Shown here: piece after piece, positions 43,933 to 53,272 of the stretch | Position numbering within the stretch: position 1 is the stretch's first letter | Layout of the letters: every line of letters starts with the position of its first letter | Assembly: GCA_026984045.1 (NCBI GenBank) | Contig: JALSSV010000063.1 | Span: forward strand, 62,001 to 126,000 | Source of the DNA: Chromatiales bacterium | GTDB lineage: Bacteria; Pseudomonadota; Gammaproteobacteria; UBA6429; Thiohalophilaceae | Direction of reading: 5' to 3' | DNA length: 64,000 bases | Made by a program: the position numbers and the translations under genes | The notes under the pieces: generated by a model | Told to the model about the DNA's origin: nothing | Seen by the model: the letters and a program-made list of their open reading frames with translations, nothing else | Databases searched by the model: none

Positions 43933-46731
43933 ATGCGCCGCGCTCTGTGGCCTGCGATACGCTTCGTGAAATCCCGGCTCCTGATTGTGCTGCTGGCATG
44001 GGGCCTGCCGGCACTGCCGGTCATGGCGGCTCCCACAGTGGCCTTCTGGTATGCGCCGGATCCCCCCCTGCATCTGCTTCGCCACTTCGACCGGCTGATC
44101 GTGGAGCCGGAAAATCTGCCGGCGACGGCCATTGCGGACTTCCAGCAGAACGGCCGGGAACTGCTGGCCTATGTCAGCATTGGTGAAGTGCATGCCGAAC
44201 GGGCCTGGTTCGGCAAGCTGAATCCGGCCTGGTTCCTCGGCCACAACCCCGACTGGGGCGGCGCCATTCTCGACCTGGCCAACCCGGCCTGGCGGACATG
44301 GCTGCTGCAACACCGTTTCCGGCCCCTCTGGGAAGCCGGTTACCGCGGCTTCTTTCTCGATACCCTGGACAGCTACCGCCTGGCGCTCTCCGACGGAGTC
44401 GCCCGGCGCCGCCAGGAGGCGGGCCTGGTGGCGCTCCTCACGCAACTGCGTCAGACGTTTCCCTCGGCCCGGATCCTCGTCAACCGGGGCTTCGAGGTGT
44501 TGCCCCGCATCGCACCCCTGATCGACGGCCTGGTGGCCGAATCCCTGTTCGCCGGCTGGGATGCGCAAAACCGGCGCTACGGGCCGGTAAGCGAAAAAGA
44601 TCGGCACTGGCTGCTGGCCCGTCTGCGCGAGGCCCGCGCCCTGCGCCCCGATCTCGACATCGTGGTCCTGGATTACCTCCCGCCGGGCGAGCGGGAGAAA
44701 GCACGGGAGCTGGCCCGCCGCATCCATGAGCTCGGGTTCACTCCCTGGATCTCCAGCATCGGCCAGGACATGGTCGGCGTGGGCGAAGTGGAAGTGCTGC
44801 CCAGGGAAGTGCTCATGCTCTACGACAGCCGGCATGCGTTCCAGGCAAATCTGGCGGATACCCCCATCCACCGGCTTGCCGCGATGCCGGTGGAATATCT
44901 CGGCTACGTGCCTGTCTATCACGACCTCGCCACCGGCCTGCCCGCCGGCCCCCTGCGAGGCAGGTATGCGGGCGTCATCGCCTGGCTGGCCGGGCCGGAG
45001 GCGACGCCGGGCTACGCGGCCTGGCTGCGCGACCGCCATCGGGAAGGGGTGCCGTTTCTGCTCCTGGGGGATCCGGGCATCCCGCCGGATTCGGAACTGT
45101 TCACCCGCCTGGGGCTCAAGGGCATCAGTTCCAGCGATCCTGGTCCGTGGCAGTCTGCGAACCATGCCGAGTGGATCGGCCTGGAAGCGCCGGTCCCCGC
45201 CCGTCTGGAACGAATTTCCGGCGTCCTGCCCCTGCCGGGCAGTGGCAACCGCGTTCATCTGCGGGTACGCAATGCACACGGAACCGAGCTGGCCACCGTG
45301 GTCACGGGCCGCTGGGGCGGACTGGCCCTTTCCCCGTGGGTGGTCGACACCGATCTCGACAACCGCAACCGCTGGCTGCCGGATCCCTTCGTGCTCATCC
45401 ACCAGGCCCTGCATCTGCCCGATCTGCCCCTGCCCGATGTCACCACTTTGAACGGACGGCGCCTGTGGCTCAACCACATCGATGGCGACGCCTTCGTCAG
45501 CCGGGCCGAATTCTGGGGCCGTCAGTGGGCCGCCGAAGTCATCCTGAATCGCATTCTCGCCCGCTTTCGGGTGCCGCATACCGTCTCGGTAGTGGAAGGG
45601 GAAATCAGCCCCGATGGGCTCTATCCCAAGGATTCGCCAGAACTGGAAGCGATTGCCCGGCGCATCTTCGCCCTGCCCCACGTGGAAGCGGCCAGCCACG
45701 GCTTCAGCCATCCCTTCGAATGGCACCGCTTTCGCGAAGGCCAGCCCGCCGGCGGCGACGTGACCCTGCCGATTCCCGGTTACCGGCTGAACCTGCGCCG
45801 GGAACTGCTCGGCTCGCTGGCCTACGTGAACCGCCTGTTGCCAGCCGGCAAGCGGGCCCGGGTGTTCCTCTGGACCGGCGACTGCCTGCCGCCGGCATCG
45901 GCCATCGCCCTGCTGGACGAAGCCGGTTATCTCAACATGAACGGCGGCGATACCGCGATCCGCAAGGCCCTGCCTCTGCTCGAAGCCGTCTCGCCCATGG
46001 CCCGGCCGCTGGGACGGCATGTGCAAGTCTACGCCCCCATCACCAACGAGAACATCTACACCCACAACTGGCATGGCCCCTTCTGGGGTTTCCGCCAGGT
46101 CATCGAAACCTTCGAGATGACCGACCGTCCCCGGCGCCTGAAACCCATCGACATCTACTACCACTTCTACTCGGGCACCAAGATCGCTTCCCTGCACGCC
46201 CTCGAGCAGGTTTACGCGTGGGTCGAGAAACAGGAAACCACCCCCGTGTTCGTCAGCGAATACGTGCCGCTGGTAAAGGCCTTCCGCCGCATCAGCCTCG
46301 CCCGGCGCCTGGACGGGCGGCTGCAATACCGGGGGATCGGACGCCTCCGCTCGCTGCGGCTGCGCAAGGGCGGCATCGATCTCGATCGCAGCCGGGGCGT
46401 GGCCGGCATGCGCCGCTTGCACGACGGCCTGTATCTGCATCTGTCCGATCTGCACCCCCTGATTGCCCTGACGGACAAACCCTCGGCCACCCACCCCTAC
46501 CTGCGCCAGGCCAACGGCCACTTGCGGGCCTGGAAAAGAGAAAGGAACGGCCGCATCCATCTGGCACTGACCGCCCACGTGCCGCTGCGTTTCGAAATCG
46601 CCGGCATCAAGCAAAGTTGCCGGCTGCAATCCCGCACGGGCGGCAAGCCCGTTACCCGCGCGGCCCGCAGCGGCAGGGTTTTCTTCGGTCTTCAGACGAG
46701 TCGTTTCGATGGCACCCTCGAATGCCAGTGA
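43933..46731 (+). CDS. pelA: Pel polysaccharide deacetylase/hydrolase PelA
   Basis: PelA is the periplasmic enzyme that deacetylates and trims Pel, a cationic GalNAc-rich polymer. The 932-residue precursor (P. aeruginosa 948) has a signal peptide (ending LPALPVMAAP), a GH114-like hydrolase domain (about 35-290; E203 in LVAESLFAG is the likely catalytic glutamate), a middle domain, and a deacetylase domain. The metal-site residues D517, D519 (HIDGDAF), H589 and H593 (SHGFSHPFEW) have exactly the spacing of D528, D530, H600 and H604 of P. aeruginosa PelA. The ATG 43931-plus start at 43933 is weakly supported by a ribosome-binding site; a GTG at 43966 would also leave a signal peptide. Its 3' end overlaps pelB by 23 bp. 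Confidence 0.95.
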   Translation: MRRALWPAIRFVKSRLLIVLLAWGLPALPVMAAPTVAFWYAPDPPLHLLRHFDRLIVEPENLPATAIADFQQNGRELLAYVSIGEVHAERAWFGKLNPAWFLGHNPDWGGAILDLANPAWRTWLLQHRFRPLWEAGYRGFFLDTLDSYRLALSDGVARRRQEAGLVALLTQLRQTFPSARILVNRGFEVLPRIAPLIDGLVAESLFAGWDAQNRRYGPVSEKDRHWLLARLREARALRPDLDIVVLDYLPPGEREKARELARRIHELGFTPWISSIGQDMVGVGEVEVLPREVLMLYDSRHAFQANLADTPIHRLAAMPVEYLGYVPVYHDLATGLPAGPLRGRYAGVIAWLAGPEATPGYAAWLRDRHREGVPFLLLGDPGIPPDSELFTRLGLKGISSSDPGPWQSANHAEWIGLEAPVPARLERISGVLPLPGSGNRVHLRVRNAHGTELATVVTGRWGGLALSPWVVDTDLDNRNRWLPDPFVLIHQALHLPDLPLPDVTTLNGRRLWLNHIDGDAFVSRAEFWGRQWAAEVILNRILARFRVPHTVSVVEGEISPDGLYPKDSPELEAIARRIFALPHVEAASHGFSHPFEWHRFREGQPAGGDVTLPIPGYRLNLRRELLGSLAYVNRLLPAGKRARVFLWTGDCLPPASAIALLDEAGYLNMNGGDTAIRKALPLLEAVSPMARPLGRHVQVYAPITNENIYTHNWHGPFWGFRQVIETFEMTDRPRRLKPIDIYYHFYSGTKIASLHALEQVYAWVEKQETTPVFVSEYVPLVKAFRRISLARRLDGRLQYRGIGRLRSLRLRKGGIDLDRSRGVAGMRRLHDGLYLHLSDLHPLIALTDKPSATHPYLRQANGHLRAWKRERNGRIHLALTAHVPLRFEIAGIKQSCRLQSRTGGKPVTRAARSGRVFFGLQTSRFDGTLECQ

Positions 46732-49700
46732 CCGCGAACGCCTGGTCAGTCCGGTGGGCCTGGCAATCATGCTGCTCGTGGTCCTGACCGTGCTGTGGTT
46801 CCTGCTGCCGGAACAGGCCCGTTTCCAGACCCGCCAGGCCATGGAGAAACCGGATGCGCTGTCGCTCGCCTATCTGCGTGCGGTGTTGCGCGGCGACCCC
46901 GAGCGGGACGATCTGCGCCTGAACCTCGTTCGCCAGTTGCTGGCGCTCGGCCAGCTGGACGAAGCCGCACGCCTCCTGGACCGCAAGCCGCCCAAGGCAC
47001 CGCAACTCGCCAGCCAGGCGCGTCTGTTGCAGGCCGAGCTGCGCCTGCGCGAGGTCATGGCCGGCACGCCGGGGCATGGTCGTGATCACCTGCGCGAGAC
47101 GCTGTTGCCCATGTTGGCGGAACTGCCTGCCTCGAAGGCGGTACGTACCGAACTGGCCCGCCTGGCGGAACTGGCCCTGCAGGCCGGCGAACCCGGCCTG
47201 GCAGCCGGGATCGCGCGCCTGATCGCGCGCGACGAAACAGCGACAGCTCCCCGGTGGTGGCGACGCGCAGGCCGATGGGCGCTGGCCGCCGGCGAGCCAC
47301 TGGCCGCCAGCGCCGATTTCACCCGCGCCGCCGAAACGGGCGACGACCGGCAAGCGGCCATCGCAGCCATCGACGCGGCCCTGGCTGCAGCCCGACCCGA
47401 TCGGGCCCTGCGCCTGGCGCGGCGCTTTCTCGCCCGCTGGCCGGATGCGTCGGATCTGCTCGCGCGTGGCGTGGACGTGGCCCTGCAGGTCAACCGACAG
47501 CAGGACGCGGCCCGCTGGAACCGTCGCTATCTGCGCCATCACCCGAACGACCTCGCCGCCCTGCGCCGCCAGCGGGACATCGAACTGGCACTCGGCCAAC
47601 TCGAGACCGCCGCCCGGCTGGCGCGACGGGTCGCCGGGCACCCGAACGCCACGCGCGAAGACCGGCTCCGCCTGGCGCGGATCCTCGAATGGAACGGCGA
47701 TCCGGAAGGCGCGCTGGCTGCCTGGCAGCGTCTCGCCGACGGCCGGCCTGCCGTCGAGGGGGAAGTGCGCCGTCTGGCGCGCATGCTGCTCGATCCGGAT
47801 GCCGAAATCGCCAGCCTGCGGCGCGAGCAACGGCACACGGGGCACCTTTCGCGGCGCAAGCTGCTGCGCCTTGCCAGTCTCTACGAACAGCGCGGCGAAC
47901 CGGAACGTTCCCTGACGGTGCTGAGCCGGCTGCTCGAGCGGCATCCTGACGACGCACGGGCGTGGCGAGCACGGTTGCGACTGCTGGTGCAGACCGGCCG
48001 GGAGGAGCGGGCGCTGGCGCTACTGGCCGAGCGTCAACGCCGGGAAGGCGCAAGCGACGCGCTGCACCGGCAACGGATGCGCCTCTTCTGGCTGCTGTTG
48101 CGCGAAAAGGAGGCGTGGCGCGAAGCACAGCGGATCCGCACCCCCCTGGCCTTCCGCGATCCCGCCGACGGCGCCCTGCACGCGGAGCTGGCCTTCCGGC
48201 ATGGCGATCTCGCCCTGGCCGAACGGCTCTACGCCCGACTCTATACCATGTATGCCAACCACCGGCTGACAACGGCCCATCCCGACGATGACATCCGGGA
48301 ACGGATCCGCATCATCCACGAACGGCTGATCCGTCTGGCCGACCGGCGCGGCGACGTGCAACGGGCCACCGCAGTGGGCCTGCACGGCTGGCGACAACTG
48401 GGCGATCCGAACCTGTTGTGGCTGAGCCTGCAAGTGGCCGCCCGGCATGACGATGTTGCGGCCCTGGAAAGGTTGCTGAAACTGGCAATGAATCTCCCCG
48501 ATACCCAGGGCCAACTCGTGACGACCCTGCTGGAGATCGCCGACTGGAAACAGCGCCATGGCCAATTCCGCGATGCCGAAGCGCTGTACCGACGGGTGCT
48601 GACACGCAACCCGCGCCGGCCCGAGGCGCGGCTGGGGCTGTTGTGGCTGTATATCGACACCCGGCAGCATGCACCGCTGCGCCGCCGTCTGCTCGCCTGG
48701 CAGCAGGAGGCCCTGGACGACAGCCGCTACTGGCCGGCCTTCGCCGCCGGCTGGTCGGCGCTGGGCGAACCGGCCCGTGCCCTGCCCTGGATCGAACGCC
48801 GGGTGCGGCTCGATCCCCGCGATCCGCTCTGGCTGCTGACCTGGGCCGACACCCTGGATGCCCTGGGACGGCGCGACTCGGCCTTTCGCGTGCGCCGCCA
48901 CGCCCTGGATCTCGGCAGCGGCGGGTTGCGTCGACATCTGCTGACCCGGCGCAAGCTGGACGAAACCGACCGAGCGCTGCTGCAGGCCCTGCAGCGGGAA
49001 TTCGGCCTCGCCCGTCTCGAGCCACTGATCACCGGCCTGGCCGGGGACCGGCTCGATGCGGTGTTCCTGGCCGGCTGGTATCTGAGTGGAGAGCGTGACG
49101 TGCGGGCTCGCGCCTGGCTGTTGCAACGCCAGGCGTCCCGCCTGGCCCAGCCGGCCTGGCAGGCCATCAGCCTGGCCCTGCTGGACAACGATCCGAGCCG
49201 CATCGCCGCGCTGCTGGAGGGCCCGGGACTTTCGCCGCTCGACCGGGTCCGGGGGCTGGCCCGGCTGGGACGGCGCAACGAAGCGTTGGCGCTGGCCCTG
49301 TCCCAGGTGCGCGATGCAGGCGGCAGCGACGCGCGGCAGGCCGCCACCGCCTGGTCCGCCGAACTGTACCGCGATCTGCCCACCAGCCTCACCGCCGCCC
49401 ACCTGAGTCGGCGGATCGGCGCGCTGGACATCTTCACCCAGGCGCTTTCCCTGCGCTTCAGCCGCCGCAACCTTTCGCTTCACGGGCGGCTGGAGACCGG
49501 CCGCCTGGAGCTCGATCCGGCCCGCTACGATCTCACCGGCCGGAACACGGAACGGATCCTCGCCGGCGGGCTCGAATGGCAGGGACGCCGCCATCGCCTG
49601 TGGTTCGAATACGGCCAAAACCGGCGCGACGATCGCACAACGCCGCTGAGGCGCCTCGGCTGGCGTCTCCGCCTGGCCCGCGAGGGCGAGTTGCGGCTCG

Positions 49701-50314
49701 AGGCCGGTCGCGGCCTGCGCAGCGACGCCAGCGAGGCAATCCGTGCCGACGCCCTGAAGAACGAAGAACGAGTGACCTGGTACCAGCCCCTTACCGGACG
49801 CACGAGCCTGCAAATCGCGCTCGGTCGGCACGACTTCCGCAGCCGCGGCGACCACCCGCTCGCCCGTGGCCGCTTCCTCGATGCGAGCCTCGGCGAACAG
49901 TTGGCGATGGGCACCAACGATCTGCAGATCCGCCTGCAGGGCACCTGGATGGCCAACGATCTGGCCGCCATCCTCCCCGCGGACATGGCCGCCCGCCTGC
50001 CCGCCGGCGCCACGGTGGCGGATGTGATTCCGGCCGACTATGCGGCCCTGGGCCTGGGAGGGTCACTCGCGCGGGGCGCGCTTGCCGATCGCGCCCCGCG
50101 CGTCGGCGGCCTGCGCTACCGGCTCGATGGCTGGGTGGGACCGGTGTGGCCGGAAAACCGGCTGGGCTATGCCCTGGAAGCCTCGCTCGGCACCCGCCTG
50201 CTGGGCTCCGATGAACTGAGTCTGGGCGTTGCCTACAGCGACGTGCTCAACGTCGTCGCCGGCCAGGCCAACGCCCGGCTGCAAGTGCAATACCGCTATT
50301 TCTTCGGCCGCTGA
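46709..50314 (+). CDS. pelB: Pel outer-membrane export protein PelB
   Basis: PelB spans periplasm and outer membrane: TPR repeats bind PelA and guide the polymer, and a C-terminal barrel exports it. The 1201-residue protein (P. aeruginosa 1193) has an N-terminal membrane helix (VGLAIMLLVVLTVLWFLL), many TPR-type helix pairs between about residues 50 and 850 (for example LNLVRQLLALGQLDEAARLL), and a C-terminal porin of alternating strands (from about 900), ending LQVQYRYFFGR with a terminal-strand aromatic pattern. Order, overlap with pelA and length agree. Confidence 0.93.
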   Translation: MAPSNASDRERLVSPVGLAIMLLVVLTVLWFLLPEQARFQTRQAMEKPDALSLAYLRAVLRGDPERDDLRLNLVRQLLALGQLDEAARLLDRKPPKAPQLASQARLLQAELRLREVMAGTPGHGRDHLRETLLPMLAELPASKAVRTELARLAELALQAGEPGLAAGIARLIARDETATAPRWWRRAGRWALAAGEPLAASADFTRAAETGDDRQAAIAAIDAALAAARPDRALRLARRFLARWPDASDLLARGVDVALQVNRQQDAARWNRRYLRHHPNDLAALRRQRDIELALGQLETAARLARRVAGHPNATREDRLRLARILEWNGDPEGALAAWQRLADGRPAVEGEVRRLARMLLDPDAEIASLRREQRHTGHLSRRKLLRLASLYEQRGEPERSLTVLSRLLERHPDDARAWRARLRLLVQTGREERALALLAERQRREGASDALHRQRMRLFWLLLREKEAWREAQRIRTPLAFRDPADGALHAELAFRHGDLALAERLYARLYTMYANHRLTTAHPDDDIRERIRIIHERLIRLADRRGDVQRATAVGLHGWRQLGDPNLLWLSLQVAARHDDVAALERLLKLAMNLPDTQGQLVTTLLEIADWKQRHGQFRDAEALYRRVLTRNPRRPEARLGLLWLYIDTRQHAPLRRRLLAWQQEALDDSRYWPAFAAGWSALGEPARALPWIERRVRLDPRDPLWLLTWADTLDALGRRDSAFRVRRHALDLGSGGLRRHLLTRRKLDETDRALLQALQREFGLARLEPLITGLAGDRLDAVFLAGWYLSGERDVRARAWLLQRQASRLAQPAWQAISLALLDNDPSRIAALLEGPGLSPLDRVRGLARLGRRNEALALALSQVRDAGGSDARQAATAWSAELYRDLPTSLTAAHLSRRIGALDIFTQALSLRFSRRNLSLHGRLETGRLELDPARYDLTGRNTERILAGGLEWQGRRHRLWFEYGQNRRDDRTTPLRRLGWRLRLAREGELRLEAGRGLRSDASEAIRADALKNEERVTWYQPLTGRTSLQIALGRHDFRSRGDHPLARGRFLDASLGEQLAMGTNDLQIRLQGTWMANDLAAILPADMAARLPAGATVADVIPADYAALGLGGSLARGALADRAPRVGGLRYRLDGWVGPVWPENRLGYALEASLGTRLLGSDELSLGVAYSDVLNVVAGQANARLQVQYRYFFGR

Positions 50315-50394
50315 AAATGCATCTTTTCAATAACCATCAAGACAGATCGAACCATGATCACGGTAAAATCGCCCGCAAACCGAGGAACATCCCC

Positions 50395-50922
50395 ATGAAA
50401 CGCTGGCTGCTTCCGTTACTCCTGCTCCTGAGTGCCTGTTCCAGCCAACAGGTCCAGAACGGCGTCACCCTGCCCCGTGACGCCCGCTGGGCACTGCTGC
50501 CCATCGTCAACCTCTCCGAAGCGCCACGTGCCGGCGAACGGGCCCGGCGACTGGTGGAAACCGCGCTGCGCGCTCGCGGCGTGTCGCCGTTGCTCGCCCC
50601 GACGCCACAGCAAAAGGAAGCGCTGCCCCTGCTCGATGACCACGTTCGGCTCGACGAGGCACTCGCCTGGGCGCGCCGGGAACGGATCCGCTATGCCGTG
50701 ACCGGCTCGGTGGAGGAATGGCGCTACAAGAGCGGTCTCGACGGCGAGCCGGCCGTGGGCCTGAGCCTGCGCATCATCGAGATCCCGAGCGGACACGTGG
50801 TCTGGGCCGCCTCCGGCGCCCGTACCGGCTGGGGCTATGCCAACCTCGCCGGCACGGCGGCCAAAGTCATCGACGGCCTGCTCGATGCCCTGCGCCTGGA
50901 TTCCGCTGCGCCTGTGCCCTGA
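50395..50922 (+). CDS. pelC: Pel export lipoprotein PelC
   Basis: PelC forms a ring of lipoproteins at the inner leaflet of the outer membrane that funnels Pel to PelB. The 175-residue precursor (P. aeruginosa 172) has a lipoprotein signal ending LLLLLSAC and an alpha/beta TolB-like domain beginning WALLPIVNLSEAPRAGERAR, with AVTGSVEEWRYKSG. The ATG at 50395 has a GAGGA site; an upstream ATG at 50317 would spoil the lipobox. An 80-bp gap separates it from pelB. Confidence 0.93.
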   Translation: MKRWLLPLLLLLSACSSQQVQNGVTLPRDARWALLPIVNLSEAPRAGERARRLVETALRARGVSPLLAPTPQQKEALPLLDDHVRLDEALAWARRERIRYAVTGSVEEWRYKSGLDGEPAVGLSLRIIEIPSGHVVWAASGARTGWGYANLAGTAAKVIDGLLDALRLDSAAPVP

Positions 50923-50934
50923 GTCAATCCAGGC

Positions 50935-52308
50935 ATGTCAATCCTGTTCCCCGATCCACGGCAAATGACCGCCCGGCGGCGCCGCATAGGCGCTTGGCTG
51001 GAGACCCTGCTCATCCTGCTGGTCTTCCTGCTGGCCGGCTTCTGGATCGATCCCGACGATCCCTTCTTCCTGCGGGCCGGATTTCCCTGGCTGATCCTGG
51101 CGCCGCTCCTGCCGGCGCTGCGCTACGGCTTCAGCCACGGCTTCCTCTCCGCCCTGCTGCTGGTCGCCCTGCTGGCGCTGGCCTGGCAGGAAGGGGTGTT
51201 CACGGGGCCGCGTTTCCCGGCCGAAATGGCCGTGGGCATGCTGATCATCGGCATGCTCAGCGGCGAGTTCACCGACAGCTACAACCGGCGTCTCAGCCAG
51301 CAACGGGTCATCAACGACTACCAGCGCCTGCGCCTGGACGAGTTCACTCGCAACTACCACCTGCTCAAGGTGTCCCACGATCGCCTCGAACACCGGCTGG
51401 CCGCGTCCGGCCATTCCCTGCGGGGCGCGCTTCTGGAGTTGCGCAAGCATCTCTCCCTGGGCAGGGGTGACGATCTGGCTTCACAGGCGCAACGCATCAT
51501 GGCCATCTTTACCGCCTTCGGCTGGGTGCAGGTGGCCGGCCTGTATGCCGTGCGCAACCGGCGCATGGTGATCCGGCCGCTGGCCATGATCGGCCGGATC
51601 GGCGCCGTGGATCCCTTCGATCCCATGGTGCGTCGTGCGCTGGTGGAAGGCCGCATGGCCACCCTGGCCCAGGAACGGCTGAACGACGAAGAGGCCGCCG
51701 AACGGGAGCTTCTGGCCGTCGTGCCGCTGGTCGATGTCAGCGGCGAAATCTGGGGCATCGTCTGCATCCGCGAAATGCCCTTCATCGCCCTGCAGGAGGA
51801 AAACCTGCGGCTGTTCGCCGTGCTCGGCGGGCACATCGGCGACATCCTGGCTGCCGCGCAACGCCAGCTCGGTACGGAAGCGGACCCGGAATCCTCGGCC
51901 TTCATGACCGAGCTGCGCCGGGCCCTGGCCGATCATCGCCAGTACGGCCTGCCAGCCCTGGTGGTGGCCATCGCCTTTCCCCCGGCCCATCCCGACGCGG
52001 CGCAGATGCAGCAGCTGTTCATCGCTCAAACCCGCGGCCTCGACCGGATCTGGCAACCGGAAGAGGCACCTCATCTGCTCTTCCTGCTGATGCCGCTGAC
52101 TCACCCGGAAGAACTCACCCCCTACCGCCAGCGCATGGAACGGGCCCTGGCGGAACGCTTCGGACAGGGCATGGCGGAACTGGGCATCCGCCTCGTCAGC
52201 CATGTTCTGCAACGACGCGACGAACCGGAAACCCTACTGGAGAACCTGCGTGAAACCGTGGCCATCGCTGGGCGCACCGACGCTGATCTTCGCCGCCCTG
52301 ACGCTTGA
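50935..52308 (+). CDS. pelD: c-di-GMP receptor PelD
   Basis: PelD is the inner-membrane receptor that turns on Pel synthesis when it binds c-di-GMP. The 457-residue protein (P. aeruginosa 455) has four membrane helices (about 20-110), a coiled stalk, a GAF domain (about 170-310) and a degenerate GGDEF domain. The inhibitory-site motif is RGLD at R367 to D370, the very residues and numbers that bind c-di-GMP in P. aeruginosa, with arginines at 398, 400 and 403 near the further contact (R402 there). No active GG(D/E)EF motif is present, so it is a receptor, not a cyclase. Confidence 0.95.
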   Translation: MSILFPDPRQMTARRRRIGAWLETLLILLVFLLAGFWIDPDDPFFLRAGFPWLILAPLLPALRYGFSHGFLSALLLVALLALAWQEGVFTGPRFPAEMAVGMLIIGMLSGEFTDSYNRRLSQQRVINDYQRLRLDEFTRNYHLLKVSHDRLEHRLAASGHSLRGALLELRKHLSLGRGDDLASQAQRIMAIFTAFGWVQVAGLYAVRNRRMVIRPLAMIGRIGAVDPFDPMVRRALVEGRMATLAQERLNDEEAAERELLAVVPLVDVSGEIWGIVCIREMPFIALQEENLRLFAVLGGHIGDILAAAQRQLGTEADPESSAFMTELRRALADHRQYGLPALVVAIAFPPAHPDAAQMQQLFIAQTRGLDRIWQPEEAPHLLFLLMPLTHPEELTPYRQRMERALAERFGQGMAELGIRLVSHVLQRRDEPETLLENLRETVAIAGRTDADLRRPDA

Positions 52309-53272
52309 CCTGGCCGGGACGCTGAGCCTGCTTCCCGGGGTGCCGCTCGCCTCCGGCGGCTGGCCCGTGTTTCTCGTGCTGCACCTGGCGGCCGCCATGA
52401 GCACGGCCCTGGTGCTGTTCCGGCTGTTTCCCCGGCCCTATCGCCGACCGCGCCGGCGCAGCGCCGTGACCCTGTTCGTGCTGTGTGCCAGCATTCCCGT
52501 GTTTGGTATTCCCGGCCTGCTGTTCGGCATTCTCGCGGCCCTCTACCTGCCCCGCCGTGAATCCCCCTCGCCCTTCGTGACGGTGGAGATTCCCGAACTG
52601 CCCTTCCGGCCGCTGGCCGTGAGCGAACAGCCGCTGTACGGCAGCGGCGGCCTGATCGGCATCCTGCGCAACGCCCCGGATCCGGAAAAACGCATTCAGG
52701 CCGTGATGGCTACCCGCCAGCTCCGGGATCAGGATGCGGTGCCGATCCTGCGCGTGGCCCTTCGGGACCCGGAAGACGATGTGCGGCTGCTGGCCTATTC
52801 CCTGCTCGATGGCAAGGAGCAACGCATCAACGAGCAGATCCGCCGCCTCCTGGACGAACTGGCCACCGCCAGCGGTCAGCGGGCCGGACTGCTCCATCGC
52901 CAGGTGGCCAACCAGTATTGGGAACTGGCCTATCTGGGCCTGGCCTCCGGCGACGTGTACGAACACGTTCTCCAGCAGGTACTCGAACACGGCGATGCGG
53001 CCATCGCCCAGCTCGGCCGGGAACAGGGACTGCTCTACCAGCGCGGGCGAGTGCTGCTGAAGCTGGGCCGGGGAGACGAGGCCGAGGCCGCCTTCCGCGA
53101 GGCGCTGGAGCGCGGCATGGGCGAGGCCGACGTGCTGCCCTATCTGGCCGAAACGGCTTACCTGCGCCGGGACTGGGCGGCCGTGCAGGCCTGTCTGCAA
53201 CGCCTCGAGCCGCAGGTGCTGGCCGAACCGCCGCTGTCACTGGTGGCCCGCTTCTGGGGTGTGTCCGCATGA
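52250..53272 (+). CDS. pelE: Pel synthase complex protein PelE
   Basis: PelE is an inner-membrane protein of the Pel synthase, thought to link PelD to the others. The 340-residue product (P. aeruginosa 329) has two membrane helices in the N-terminal 110 residues and a cytoplasmic helical/TPR-like region (AVPILRVALRDPEDDVRLLAY; YQRGRVLLKLGRGDEAEAAF). I start at the GTG 52250-52252, which has a GGAG site and overlaps pelD by 59 bases; the ATG at 52202 gives 16 extra residues without homologous character. The end overlaps pelF (ATGA). Confidence 0.9.
   Translation: MKPWPSLGAPTLIFAALTLDLAGTLSLLPGVPLASGGWPVFLVLHLAAAMSTALVLFRLFPRPYRRPRRRSAVTLFVLCASIPVFGIPGLLFGILAALYLPRRESPSPFVTVEIPELPFRPLAVSEQPLYGSGGLIGILRNAPDPEKRIQAVMATRQLRDQDAVPILRVALRDPEDDVRLLAYSLLDGKEQRINEQIRRLLDELATASGQRAGLLHRQVANQYWELAYLGLASGDVYEHVLQQVLEHGDAAIAQLGREQGLLYQRGRVLLKLGRGDEAEAAFREALERGMGEADVLPYLAETAYLRRDWAAVQACLQRLEPQVLAEPPLSLVARFWGVSA

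Noticed and set aside
43810-46842. Open frame of 1010 codons on the minus strand opposite pelA
   Set aside because: It is antisense to pelA, with no domain, and the plus strand carries the conserved PelA catalytic residues.
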